Shown piece after piece: positions 28,598-36,991 of a DNA stretch of 64,000 nucleotides. This DNA comes from Mycobacterium sp. Lineage in GTDB: Bacteria; Actinomycetota; Actinomycetes; Mycobacteriales; Mycobacteriaceae. The stretch is from NCBI GenBank assembly GCA_003987775.1, contig RXJD01000018.1:1-64000 (forward strand). The letters run 5' to 3'. The translations under genes were made by a program, and so were the position numbers. The notes below the pieces were generated by a model. That model did not search any database, had not been told where the DNA came from, and saw nothing but the letters and a program-made list of their open reading frames with translations. Numbering within the stretch: position 1 is the first letter of the stretch; the number at the start of each line of letters is the position of its first letter.

Positions 28598-29626
28598 ATG
28601 GTTTTGGGTTTCTGGGACATCGCCGCGCCCATCGTGGGTGCGCCGATGGCTGGCGGCCCTGGGACCCCCGAGCTGGCCGCGGCGGTGTCGAACGCGGGCG
28701 GGCTCGGCATGGTCGCCGGCGGCTACCTGACCGCCGAGCAGTTCGCCGACGATATCGCCAAGGCACGCGCCGCGACGACGGGACCCGTCGGGGTCAACCT
28801 GTTCGTCCCTCAGCCCAGCGTCGCCGACTGGGTGCAACTCGAGTACTACGCCGAAGACCTCGAAGAGGTCGCCGATCACTACCGCGTCGAAGTGGGTCAT
28901 CCGGTGCACGGCGACGACGACGACTGGCAACGCAAACTCGAGGTCGTGGCCGACGTGCGCCCGGAGATGGTGTCGTTCACCTTCGGGGCGCCGCCGCCGG
29001 ATGTCATCCGGATGCTCAGCGCGCAGGGCCTGCTGGTGTCGGTCACGGTGACGTCGGCCTACGAGGCCGGAATCGCCGTCGCCGCAGGTGCGGACAACCT
29101 GGTGGTCCAGGGCCCCGCGGCCGGAGGCCACCGCGGCACGTTTGCGCCGGACATGGAGCCCGGCGCCGAGTCGCTGCACCAGCTGCTGGACCGGATCGGC
29201 AGCGCGCACGATGTGCCGATGATCGCGGCCGGCGGGCTGGGTACCGTCGAACAGATCGCGGCGGTGTTGCGCAGGGGAGCGGTGGCCGCGCAGGTGGGCA
29301 CCGCGCTGCTGCTGGCCGACGAGGCCGGCACCCATCCGGCCTACCGGGTCGCGCTGAAGAACCCGGAGTTCGACTCGACCGTCGTCACCCGCGCGTTCTC
29401 CGGCCGCTATGCCCGTGGTCTGGCGAACAATTTCACCCGTCTGCTGGATCACGTTGCGCCGCTTGGATATCCGGAGGTCAATCAGATGACCAAGCCGATC
29501 CGCGCGGCGGCGATCGAGATGGAGGACCCGCACGGCACAAACCTGTGGGCGGGCGAGGGTTACCGGGAGACCCGCAGCGGGCCGGCGGCCGACATCGTCA
29601 CCGCGCTGGCCCCCTACATTCGCTGA
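28598..29626 (+). CDS. Nitronate monooxygenase / NPD-family FMN oxidoreductase
   Basis: A 342-residue TIM-barrel flavoprotein (Rv2781c-like). IVGAPMAGGPGTPELAAAVSNAGGLG binds FMN phosphate at the N-terminus. AGADNLVVQGPAAGGHRG carries the catalytic His of nitronate monooxygenases, and MIAAGGLGTVEQIAAVLRRGAVAAQVGTALL is the second phosphate-binding part. It oxidises alkyl nitronates such as propionate-3-nitronate in characterised members. It starts four bases after pepR and ends the operon; its 3' end faces ald. Confidence 0.9.
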   Translation: MVLGFWDIAAPIVGAPMAGGPGTPELAAAVSNAGGLGMVAGGYLTAEQFADDIAKARAATTGPVGVNLFVPQPSVADWVQLEYYAEDLEEVADHYRVEVGHPVHGDDDDWQRKLEVVADVRPEMVSFTFGAPPPDVIRMLSAQGLLVSVTVTSAYEAGIAVAAGADNLVVQGPAAGGHRGTFAPDMEPGAESLHQLLDRIGSAHDVPMIAAGGLGTVEQIAAVLRRGAVAAQVGTALLLADEAGTHPAYRVALKNPEFDSTVVTRAFSGRYARGLANNFTRLLDHVAPLGYPEVNQMTKPIRAAAIEMEDPHGTNLWAGEGYRETRSGPAADIVTALAPYIR

Positions 29627-29629
29627 CCG

Positions 29630-29660
29630 GCTTGCTGACCGGGTTCGCTAACCGGCAAGC
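29630..29660. terminator. Hairpin at the convergent ends of the nitronate monooxygenase gene and ald
   Basis: GCTTG (29630-29634) pairs with CAAGC (29656-29660), and CCGG (29639-29642) with CCGG (29652-29655), leaving a CTGA bulge and a 9-base loop. It spans the 21-base gap and the ald stop codon, so it could serve both strands. Confidence 0.4.
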
Positions 29661-30763
29661 AGGCCGGCCGGATCGGTGAACGGCAGGCCCAGGTCCTCGG
29701 CCACATGGTCCGCCAGCAGTTCGCCTGCATGCGTCGAAAGTCCTTTGGCCAGAGCGGGATCTGACCGGCAGGCGGCCTGCCACCCCAGATCGGCCAGTTT
29801 GCGCACATACGGCATGGTGGCGATGGTCAGCGCGTAGGTCGACGTCTTGGGTACCGCGCTGGGCATGTTGGCCACGCAGTAGAACAGCGTGTCGTGCACC
29901 GCGAACGTCGGATCGTCGTGGGTGGTCGGGCGGGAGTCTTCGAAGCAGCCACCCTGGTCGATCGAGATGTCCACCAGTACCGCTCCCGACTTCATCTGTG
30001 TCACAAGTGAATTCGGGATCAGGCTGGGCGCCTTCGCGCCGGGCACGAGCACCGCGCCGATCACCAGGTCGGCGCGTGTGACGGCGCCCTCCAGCTCGTA
30101 GGCCGAGGAGTAGCGGGTGCCGATCCGGCCGGCGAACTCCGCGTCGAGCAGCCGGAGCTTGTGCAGGTTGACGTCGAGCACCATCACCGATGCCCCCATG
30201 CCGCTGGCGACCCGGGCCGCGTTGTAGCCGGCGGTGCCGCCGCCGATCACCACGACGTCGGCGGGTTTGACGCCGGGCACCCCGCCCATCAGGGCGCCGC
30301 GGCCGCCCTGAGTCCGCATCAGGTGATAGGCCCCGACCTGAGCGGAGAGGCGCCCGGCCACCTCGCTCATCGGAGCCAGCAGCGGTAACGATCCGTCGGC
30401 GGTCTGGACCGTCTCGTAGGCGATCGAGGTGGCCCCGGAGGCCAGCAGTGCGTCGGTGCATGATCGCGAGGCAGCCAGGTGAAGGTAGGTGAACAGGACC
30501 AGCCCGGAACGTAGGTGGGGGTATTCGGCGGGCATCGGTTCCTTGACCTTCAACACCAGGTCCGCGGCCCACACCTCGGCCGCGGTATCGGCCAGCACGG
30601 CCCCGGCCGCTTTGAACTCGGCATCGGTGATCGCCGACCCCTCCCCGGCCCCGGCCTGAACCTGCACGTCATGACCGTGCTGAACCAACTCCGCCACTCC
30701 GGCCGGGGTGATCGCGACCCGGAATTCGTTGTTCTTGGTCTCGGTCGGAATTCCGATGCGCAT
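29648..30763 (-). CDS. ald: L-alanine dehydrogenase
   Basis: A 371-residue NAD-dependent enzyme, the same length as tuberculosis Ald (the 40-kDa antigen), interconverting alanine and pyruvate/ammonia and also able to reduce glyoxylate. It shows MRIGIPTETKNNEFRVAITP, LVLKVKEP (substrate Lys), TYLHLA (catalytic His), VVVIGGGTAGYNAARVASGMG (Rossmann loop), and DISIDQGGCFED (catalytic Asp). ATG at 30763. The Lrp-type activator gene aldR, normally divergent from ald, is not present; an SRPBCC gene takes its place. Confidence 0.97.
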   Translation of the reverse strand: MRIGIPTETKNNEFRVAITPAGVAELVQHGHDVQVQAGAGEGSAITDAEFKAAGAVLADTAAEVWAADLVLKVKEPMPAEYPHLRSGLVLFTYLHLAASRSCTDALLASGATSIAYETVQTADGSLPLLAPMSEVAGRLSAQVGAYHLMRTQGGRGALMGGVPGVKPADVVVIGGGTAGYNAARVASGMGASVMVLDVNLHKLRLLDAEFAGRIGTRYSSAYELEGAVTRADLVIGAVLVPGAKAPSLIPNSLVTQMKSGAVLVDISIDQGGCFEDSRPTTHDDPTFAVHDTLFYCVANMPSAVPKTSTYALTIATMPYVRKLADLGWQAACRSDPALAKGLSTHAGELLADHVAEDLGLPFTDPAGLLAG

Positions 30764-30859
30764 GACTTCCAGTGTGTAGAAACATCGGGGATGACGCGAG
30801 CCACGCCGCGCGTTCGGAGACAACTCAAACATCGCAGATTCGGCGGTGACCGCCCTGGC

Positions 30860-30865
30860 TATGAT
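30860..30865 (+). promoter_or_regulatory. -10 element of leaderless SRPBCC gene promoter
   Basis: TATGAT, a near-consensus -10, lies six bases before the ATG at 30872. Confidence 0.65.
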
Positions 30866-30871
30866 CAGCCC

Positions 30872-31333
30872 ATGAACCAGCCCTCGGCGACAGCGACCGT
30901 CCAGATCGACGCCAGCCCGGAGGCGGTGTACGGACTGATTACCGATCTTCCGACGCTGGCCGCGCTGGCCGAGGAGGCGGTGTCGATGGAGCTGCGCAAG
31001 GGTGCCGCGGTCACCAAGGGGGCGGTGTTCGTCGGCCACAACGAGAACGGCAGCAAACGCTGGACGACGAAATGCACCGTCACCGACGCCGAGCCGGGCA
31101 AGGTCTTCGCTTTCGACGTGCGGCACACGATCTTCCCGATCGCACGCTGGCAGTACGACATCGTGCCGGCCGACGGCGGCTGCCGGGTGACCGAGAGCAC
31201 CTGGGACCGCCGGCCCGGCTGGTTCGCCAAAGTGGCAGGTAGGGCCACCGGAGTCGCCGATCGGACGGCGGCCAACGCCAAGCACATCGAGCTGACGCTG
31301 CAGCGTCTGAAGCAGCGCGCCGAGAAAAGGTAG
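30872..31333 (+). CDS. SRPBCC-fold (polyketide cyclase/dehydrase-like) protein
   Basis: A 153-residue protein with the START-like helix-grip pattern: VQIDASPEAVYGLITDLPTLAAL at the N-terminus, GAVFVGHNENGSKRWTTKCTVTDAEPG, AFDVRHTIFPIARWQYDIVPADGGCRVTESTW, and a long C-terminal helix. Such proteins bind hydrophobic ligands; a ligand or reaction cannot be read from the sequence. ATG 30872 was chosen because the SRPBCC domain starts right after it and a leaderless -10 precedes it. Genes downstream encode lipid-type hydrolases and oxidoreductases. Confidence 0.82.
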   Translation: MNQPSATATVQIDASPEAVYGLITDLPTLAALAEEAVSMELRKGAAVTKGAVFVGHNENGSKRWTTKCTVTDAEPGKVFAFDVRHTIFPIARWQYDIVPADGGCRVTESTWDRRPGWFAKVAGRATGVADRTAANAKHIELTLQRLKQRAEKR

Positions 31334-31397
31334 TACCGCGGGTATCGCATACCTGGGGCATTTCAGTACACTTGCCACTCGAGGCAAGGGGGCCGTG

Positions 31398-32324
31398 ATG
31401 AGCACAGTTGACGATCGGGCGGTGGGTCCGCATTCGAGGTCGGACTCGGCCAGGGCGCCGGTCGACCATGAACGCCTGGTTCTCGAGGCGCGCAACGTCT
31501 CTTTCGATTGGGCCGACCTGCCGTTCCACTACGTGCCCGGCCAGCCGATGGTCACCCACGTCCTCAATGTGCTGCACCTGCTGCTGCCCGCCGGTGAGGA
31601 ATTCTTCGTCGACGTCTTCAAGAAGACGCTGCCGCTGATCAAAGACGACCAACTGCGCCTGGACGTGCAGGGATTCATCGGGCAGGAGGCGATGCACTCC
31701 CAGGCGCACTCCGGAGTGCTGGCCCACTTCGACGCGCAGGGCATCGATCTGACGCCGTTCACCGACCAGGTGCGCTGGCTGTTCGGAAAGCTCCTGGGGG
31801 AGCGGCCGCATCGCAGCGTGCGCCGCCAGCACAGCTGGTTGCTCGAGCAGGTGGCGTTCATCTCGGCGATCGAGCACTACACCGCCGTGCTGGGCGAGTG
31901 GATCCTGGACTCGCCGGCGCTGGACGCCGTCGGTACCGACCCGGTGATGCTGGACATGCTGCGCTGGCACGGCGCCGAAGAGGTGGAACACAAGGCCGTC
32001 GCATTCGACACCATGCGGCACCTGCGGGCCGGGTACTGGCGGCAGGTGCGGGCCCAGCTGGCCGTGACACCGGTGCTGACCCTGTTGTGGATTCGCGGCG
32101 TGCGGTTCATGTTCTCGGTGGACCCGTGCGTGCCGCCCGGCACCAAGGCGCGCTGGCGCGACTACCTGCGCGCCGCACGGCGCGGGCTGGTGCCCGGGCT
32201 GCGCCGGCTGATCGGTGTCGTCGGGTCCTACTATCGCCCGGGCTTCCACCCGTCCCAGCTGGGTGGGCTGGAGCGCGCCGTCGACTATCTCGCGGTGTCG
32301 CCCGCCGCGCGGGCCTCGCACTGA
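31398..32324 (+). CDS. PF10118-type predicted metal-dependent hydrolase
   Basis: A 308-residue protein with three helix motifs rich in metal ligands: GQEAMHSQAH, AIEHYTAVLGEW and WHGAEEVEHKAVAFD. They resemble a ferritin-like di-metal site of the family labelled metal-dependent hydrolase. A hydrophobic stretch near residues 220-240 may touch the membrane. ATG 31398 was chosen over GTG 31395 for better spacing to AAGGGGG. TACACT at 31367-31372 is a possible -10. It is followed three bases after its stop by an alpha/beta hydrolase-SDR fusion and then a ferredoxin-linked reductase; the order suggests a reductase supplying electrons to a di-metal oxygenase, which is inference. Confidence 0.8.
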   Translation: MSTVDDRAVGPHSRSDSARAPVDHERLVLEARNVSFDWADLPFHYVPGQPMVTHVLNVLHLLLPAGEEFFVDVFKKTLPLIKDDQLRLDVQGFIGQEAMHSQAHSGVLAHFDAQGIDLTPFTDQVRWLFGKLLGERPHRSVRRQHSWLLEQVAFISAIEHYTAVLGEWILDSPALDAVGTDPVMLDMLRWHGAEEVEHKAVAFDTMRHLRAGYWRQVRAQLAVTPVLTLLWIRGVRFMFSVDPCVPPGTKARWRDYLRAARRGLVPGLRRLIGVVGSYYRPGFHPSQLGGLERAVDYLAVSPAARASH

Positions 32325-32327
32325 AAC

Positions 32328-34064
32328 ATGGCTACTGTCAACGCATCTGACGGTGTCACGCTGGCCGTACACCGTTACAACGACATCGATCCAGGGCGCC
32401 CGACGGTGCTGGCCATTCACGGCTATCCGGACAACCATCACGTCTGGGACGGGGTTGCCGACCTGCTCGCCCAGCGCTACAACGTGGTCGCCTACGACGT
32501 GCGCGGCGCGGGTGAATCATCCTCGCCGGCAAGCAGATCTGGATATGCCCTGCCGCAGCTGGTCGACGACATCGGCACCGTGATCGACAGCTTGGGCGTC
32601 GGACGGGTGCATCTGCTCGCACACGACTGGGGCTCGGTGCAGGCGTGGTCGGCGGTCACCGACGAGGCGGTGGTGGCCAAAGTTGCCTCGTTCACCTCGA
32701 TTTCGGGGCCGCACGTGCGGCACATGGGTCAGTTCGTGCGCTCGGCCCGCAGCCCGCGCGAGATCGGTCGGGTGGCCCGGCAGGCGAGTTCGTCGGTATA
32801 CGTCGGGTTCTTCCTGAGCCCTGGGCTGCCCGAAGTGTTCTTTCGGTCCCGGCTCGGCGTGAAAGTCGTCGAAGGCCTGGAACGGTTCGGGCGGTCGAGC
32901 ACGCTGAGCCGCCGCATCACGCCGCAGCGCACGCTCGGCGATTACCTCAACGGCCTGAACCTGTACCGCGAAAACCTGCCCGCGCCGCTGGTGTCGCCGG
33001 GCGACGAGGTGCCGCAGACCGCCGTCCCGGTGCAGGTGCTGATCCCCGGCAAAGACCTCTTCATCACCCCGGCGCTGCAACGGTATGTCGGCGCGATTCC
33101 ACCGACGGGCAGGGTCGTCCCGATCCAGGGCGGGCACTGGGTGGTCACCTCGCGACCCGACGTCATCGCGCGGCTGACCGCGGAATGGATCGACCAGGTC
33201 GTCGCAGGCGAGCCCGAATCTGAAGTGCGCGCCGGCCCGCGGGAAGTGGGCGGCAAGCTGGCCCTGGTCACCGGGTCCGGCTCCGGCATCGGGCGTGCGA
33301 CCGCGGTGGAATTGGCCCGCAACGGCGCGGCGAAGGTCGTGATCGTGGACCGCGACCCCGGCGCCGCCGGCGAAACGGCGGACGCCGTGCGTGCTGCCGG
33401 CGCCCAGGCGGTCGTCTACCAGGCCGACGTCACCGACGAGGGCATGATGAATGACCTTGCCGCACAGGTGTTTAACGATCACGGTGTGGTGGACATCCTG
33501 GTGAACAACGCCGGCATTGGGATGGCCGGCCGGTTCCTGGAGACCTCGCCGCGGCACTGGGACGACATCATGGCGGTCAACGTCCGCGGCGTCATCACCG
33601 GCAGCCGGGCCTTCGGCGCCCAGATGGTCAAGCGCGGCGAGGGCGGAACCATCATCAACCTGTCGTCGGCGGCGGCCTTCCTGCCGTCGAAATCGATGGT
33701 GGCCTACAGCACGACGAAGGCGGCGGTGCTGGGATTCAGCGAAGCCCTGCGGGCCGACCTGGCCGACGAGGGCATCACCGTCACGGCCGTGTGCCCGGGT
33801 TTCGTCAATACCAATATCGCCAGGAACACCGTCTACGCCGGCATGTCGGCGCAGCAGCAGGAACAGGCCCGCGCCAAGGCGGACGCCGCCTACCGTCGGC
33901 GCAACTACACCCCGGAGGCCACCGCGAAGGCGATCGTCAAAGCCGTCAGGACCGGTCCGGCGGTGCTGCCCGTCGCTCCGGAGTCCAGGCTCGGGTATGC
34001 GATGCGGCGCATCAGCCCGTCCGCGATTCGGTTGCTGGCCCGCCTGGACATCAGGCAGCAATAG
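32328..34064 (+). CDS. Two-domain alpha/beta hydrolase-short-chain dehydrogenase fusion (EphD-like)
   Basis: A 578-residue protein. Residues ~1-295 are an epoxide-hydrolase-like alpha/beta hydrolase: HGYPDNHHVW (oxyanion), VVAYDVRGAGESS, LLAHDWGSVQAW (nucleophile Asp) and GGHWVV (His). Residues ~305-560 are a classical SDR: LVTGSGSGIGRATA, VDRDPGA, NNAGIGMAG, INLSSAAAF and YSTTKAAV. The same architecture and size are seen in M. tuberculosis EphD (Rv2214c), linked to keto-mycolate metabolism; this looks like a paralogue rather than that gene by position. It starts three bases after the preceding gene and ends three before the next, so the three form one operon. Confidence 0.88.
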   Translation: MATVNASDGVTLAVHRYNDIDPGRPTVLAIHGYPDNHHVWDGVADLLAQRYNVVAYDVRGAGESSSPASRSGYALPQLVDDIGTVIDSLGVGRVHLLAHDWGSVQAWSAVTDEAVVAKVASFTSISGPHVRHMGQFVRSARSPREIGRVARQASSSVYVGFFLSPGLPEVFFRSRLGVKVVEGLERFGRSSTLSRRITPQRTLGDYLNGLNLYRENLPAPLVSPGDEVPQTAVPVQVLIPGKDLFITPALQRYVGAIPPTGRVVPIQGGHWVVTSRPDVIARLTAEWIDQVVAGEPESEVRAGPREVGGKLALVTGSGSGIGRATAVELARNGAAKVVIVDRDPGAAGETADAVRAAGAQAVVYQADVTDEGMMNDLAAQVFNDHGVVDILVNNAGIGMAGRFLETSPRHWDDIMAVNVRGVITGSRAFGAQMVKRGEGGTIINLSSAAAFLPSKSMVAYSTTKAAVLGFSEALRADLADEGITVTAVCPGFVNTNIARNTVYAGMSAQQQEQARAKADAAYRRRNYTPEATAKAIVKAVRTGPAVLPVAPESRLGYAMRRISPSAIRLLARLDIRQQ

Positions 34065-34067
34065 GGA

Positions 34068-35150
34068 ATGACCGTGCCGGACAGCATTTGGACGAGTAGG
34101 CCCGCCGACCTCTATGGCCGTCGTGACCACGACCGCTTCTTCACGGTGTTGTGGGGGATACGCACCGTGATGGGCGGCCTCGCCGCGGCATCGCGGTGGA
34201 AGCCTTCGCGGGTGACGCCGGTGCCGCGCACACACCGCGCGAGGGTCATCGCACGGGAGTTCGTCGCCCCCGATGTGGTCGCCCTGACGCTGGCCGACGA
34301 GGACGGGGGTTTGCTGCCGTCCTGGACGCCGGGCGGGCATATCGACGTGCAGCTGCCCTCGGGCCGGCGGCGGCAGTACTCGCTGTGCGGACCGCCCGGA
34401 CGCCGGACCGACTACCGCATCGCGATACGCCGCATCCCCGACGGTGGCGGCGGGTCGATCGAGATGCACGACGCCTTCGACGTCGGTGACACCCTGGTGT
34501 TCGAAGGTCCCCGCAACGCGTTCTATCTCGGAACGTCCGAGCGAGAGGTGCTGTTCGTGATCGGCGGCATCGGGGTGACGCCCATCCTGCCGATGATGCG
34601 AGTGGCTGCTCAGCGCGGAATCAATTGGCGCGCAGTCTATGCCGGTCGCAGCCGCGAGTACATGCCGCTGCTGGACGAAGTGCTTGCGCTGGGGCCGGAG
34701 CGGGTCACCGTGTGGGCCGACGACGAACGCGGCGGGATCGCCACGGTGGATGACCTGCTGGCCGGGGCCGGGCCGGTGACCGCGGTGTACGTCTGTGGAC
34801 CGGCGGCCATGCTGGAGGCGGTCCGGGTGGCCCGTAACGAACACGCAGACGCGCCACTGCATTACGAACGGTTCAGCCCGGCCCCGATCGTCGACGGAGT
34901 TCCCTTCGAGCTGGAGCTGGCCCGCTCGCGGGAGGTGCTCAGCGTCGCGGCGAACCGCTCGGCGCTCGACGTGATGCTCGACCACGACCCGATGACGGCC
35001 TACTCCTGCCAGCAGGGGTTCTGCGGCACCTGCAAGGTCAAAGTCATTGCCGGGCAGGTGGATCGGCGCGGCCGCACCGCTGAGGCAGCAGACGAGATGC
35101 TGATCTGTGTCTCCCGCTCGGCCGGCGGCCGCCTGGTGATCGACGCCTAG
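34068..35150 (+). CDS. Ferredoxin-type flavin oxidoreductase (PDR/VanB family)
   Basis: A 360-residue reductase. A flavin-binding barrel with RQYSLCGPP (RxYS) comes first, then an NAD domain (FVIGGIGVTPILPMMR, VYVCGPAAMLEAV). A C-terminal plant-type [2Fe-2S] domain follows with CQQGFCGTCKVKV and a final Cys in MLICVSRS. Such proteins carry electrons from NAD(P)H to an oxygenase, perhaps the di-metal protein encoded two genes upstream. ATG 34068 lies three bases after the hydrolase stop. Its TAG stop and the stop of the convergent gene share the palindrome CTAG (35147-35150). Confidence 0.88.
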   Translation: MTVPDSIWTSRPADLYGRRDHDRFFTVLWGIRTVMGGLAAASRWKPSRVTPVPRTHRARVIAREFVAPDVVALTLADEDGGLLPSWTPGGHIDVQLPSGRRRQYSLCGPPGRRTDYRIAIRRIPDGGGGSIEMHDAFDVGDTLVFEGPRNAFYLGTSEREVLFVIGGIGVTPILPMMRVAAQRGINWRAVYAGRSREYMPLLDEVLALGPERVTVWADDERGGIATVDDLLAGAGPVTAVYVCGPAAMLEAVRVARNEHADAPLHYERFSPAPIVDGVPFELELARSREVLSVAANRSALDVMLDHDPMTAYSCQQGFCGTCKVKVIAGQVDRRGRTAEAADEMLICVSRSAGGRLVIDA

Positions 35151-36910
35151 AAGACCCCTTTTTCGACCAGCACATCGGCGTAGTTGGTCAGGTCGTCGGC
35201 GAACACCTGTGGCTGCTCGAACGCGGCGAAATGACCGCCGCGCTCATGAACGGTGTAGTGCACCAGATTGTATCGGGCGGCGGCCCATGCGCGCGGAGTC
35301 TGCAGCATCTCGCCGGGATAGACGGCGTAACCCGTCGGAACGTCGACACGGCCGGACCAGTCGCTGAGCGGGCCGGTGCCCGCGCGGGCGGACTCGCAAT
35401 ACAGTCGCGCCGCCGACGTGGCGGTGCCGGTGAGCCAATAGAACATCAGGTTGTCGATCAGCCGATCGGTACTGATGGGCATGCCGTCAGAGATATCGCA
35501 CCAGGCGTGGAACTTCTCGAGTATCCAGCCGGCCAGGCCCAGCGGCGAGTCGTCCAAGCCGAAACCCAGCGAATGTGGCCGGGTGGACTGGATTTCCATG
35601 TACGCGGTGCCGTCCTTGATCCGTTCCACGCCCGCCGCGATCGCCGCCCATTCCTGTTCGGTGACATCGGCCAGCAGTGCCTGGTCGTTCTGGTCGGGTG
35701 GCGAGAACAGCATGTTGGTGTGAATCGCGACCGCGTGCTTGGGGTAGTGCTCACCGAGGTGGCGGGTGACCAGTGCACCCCAGTCGCCCCCTTGCGCGAG
35801 GAAGCGGTCATATCCCAACTGGGCCATCACGTCTGCGACGGCAGCGGCGACTTTCGCCACGTCGACTCCGCGCTCTTTCGTGGGTCCGGAGAAGCCGTAC
35901 CCGGGCATCGACACCAGCACCACATGAAAACGCTTCTGCAGCAGGGGGAGTACACCGAGGAACTCCACCACCGAACCCGGCCAGCCATGGGTGATGACCA
36001 GCGGAATGGCGTCGTCGCGGGCTGACCTGGTGTGCAGGAAGTGCACCCGCTGGCCGGCCGCCTCGGTGAGGAATGAACCGGCAGCATTGACTTCGGCCTC
36101 GGTGGCCCGCCAGTCGTAGCGGTGCAGCCAGTGATCGATGACGGTCTTGAGGAACGCTTGTTCGGTGCCGTAATCCCAGTCGGCTCCGGAGATTTCGGCC
36201 GGCCAGCGCGCCGTGCTGAGCCGATGGCGCAGGTCGTCGAGGTGGGCCTGGGGTACCTCGATCGGGTGGGGCCGGATCGGGGAGGCGGCGGGTGTTGGGC
36301 TCGGCGCGGTTACCGGTGGCGCGATCAGCGAGACCACGGCTGGAATGCTCGCCGGTGCCTCGACGGGCGCCGATGCCTGTTCTGGCGGCTCCTCGCCGGG
36401 CGAGCGGTACAGGCGGTAACCCACGTGGGGCACGGTCACACCGGGCAGCGGCTTCCATACGTAGGTGCGCTCGTCGAGTGTGAAGCCGTGCTTTTCGTAG
36501 AAGTTCCGGGCCTTTTCGTTCTTGTTGGCGGCCCACAGGATGATGTCGTTGTTCGGATAGGTGCGTAGCGCCTTGCTCAGCAGCATGCCGCCGATGCCGT
36601 GGCGCTGGCTCTCGTCGACGACGTAGAGCGCGTCGATCTGAATGTGCTGGGGGTTGGACAGGTCCGGCCCGAACAGCGTCATTCCCAGCAGCTTGCCCCG
36701 GGCCTCGGCCATCCACATCTGCCAGCCGCCCCGCTTGAGCGTCGTCGGATAGAACGTGTCGGCCCACGTCTTCGGCGTGCTGATCATGTCCAGGACGTGG
36801 GTGGCCACGATGCCTTGCCAGGACCGACGCCACACCGGATAGTGCATCGCCGCGACCCGGGCGTAGTCCTTCGGCTTGGCCTCGCGGATCCGGATTTCGC
36901 TGGATCTCAC
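35147..36910 (-). CDS. GNAT acetyltransferase-epoxide hydrolase fusion
   Basis: A 587-residue protein in one uninterrupted frame. Residues ~1-165 are a GNAT domain like Rv2775 (VRSSEIRIREAKPKDYARV, IDALYVVDESQRHGIGGMLL acetyl-CoA loop, NFYEKHGF). A ~45-residue Pro/Ala linker follows, then an EHN epoxide hydrolase N-terminal domain (HLDDLRHRLSTARWP, DWDYGT) and an alpha/beta hydrolase (ITHGWPGSVVEF oxyanion, LAQGGDWGALV nucleophile Asp, ERGGHFAAFEQP His). GTG 36910 was chosen for its GGAGGT site six bases upstream; a GTG at 36931 is in frame but lacks one. In M. tuberculosis the acetyltransferase stands alone. Substrates are unknown. Confidence 0.87.
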   Translation of the reverse strand: MRSSEIRIREAKPKDYARVAAMHYPVWRRSWQGIVATHVLDMISTPKTWADTFYPTTLKRGGWQMWMAEARGKLLGMTLFGPDLSNPQHIQIDALYVVDESQRHGIGGMLLSKALRTYPNNDIILWAANKNEKARNFYEKHGFTLDERTYVWKPLPGVTVPHVGYRLYRSPGEEPPEQASAPVEAPASIPAVVSLIAPPVTAPSPTPAASPIRPHPIEVPQAHLDDLRHRLSTARWPAEISGADWDYGTEQAFLKTVIDHWLHRYDWRATEAEVNAAGSFLTEAAGQRVHFLHTRSARDDAIPLVITHGWPGSVVEFLGVLPLLQKRFHVVLVSMPGYGFSGPTKERGVDVAKVAAAVADVMAQLGYDRFLAQGGDWGALVTRHLGEHYPKHAVAIHTNMLFSPPDQNDQALLADVTEQEWAAIAAGVERIKDGTAYMEIQSTRPHSLGFGLDDSPLGLAGWILEKFHAWCDISDGMPISTDRLIDNLMFYWLTGTATSAARLYCESARAGTGPLSDWSGRVDVPTGYAVYPGEMLQTPRAWAAARYNLVHYTVHERGGHFAAFEQPQVFADDLTNYADVLVEKGVF

Positions 36911-36991
36911 GCGCGCACCTCCGCTTCTCACACCGACGTCTCGACCATCCCAGCCTAGAGAGGCGTCGGCGTGCCGCGTCTTGCCGCATCC

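Noticed and set aside
31080..32441. Long minus-strand frames opposite the metal-dependent hydrolase and hydrolase-SDR genes
   Set aside because: They are antisense shadows rich in Arg, His and Gln with no family likeness; the plus-strand proteins show full catalytic motifs.
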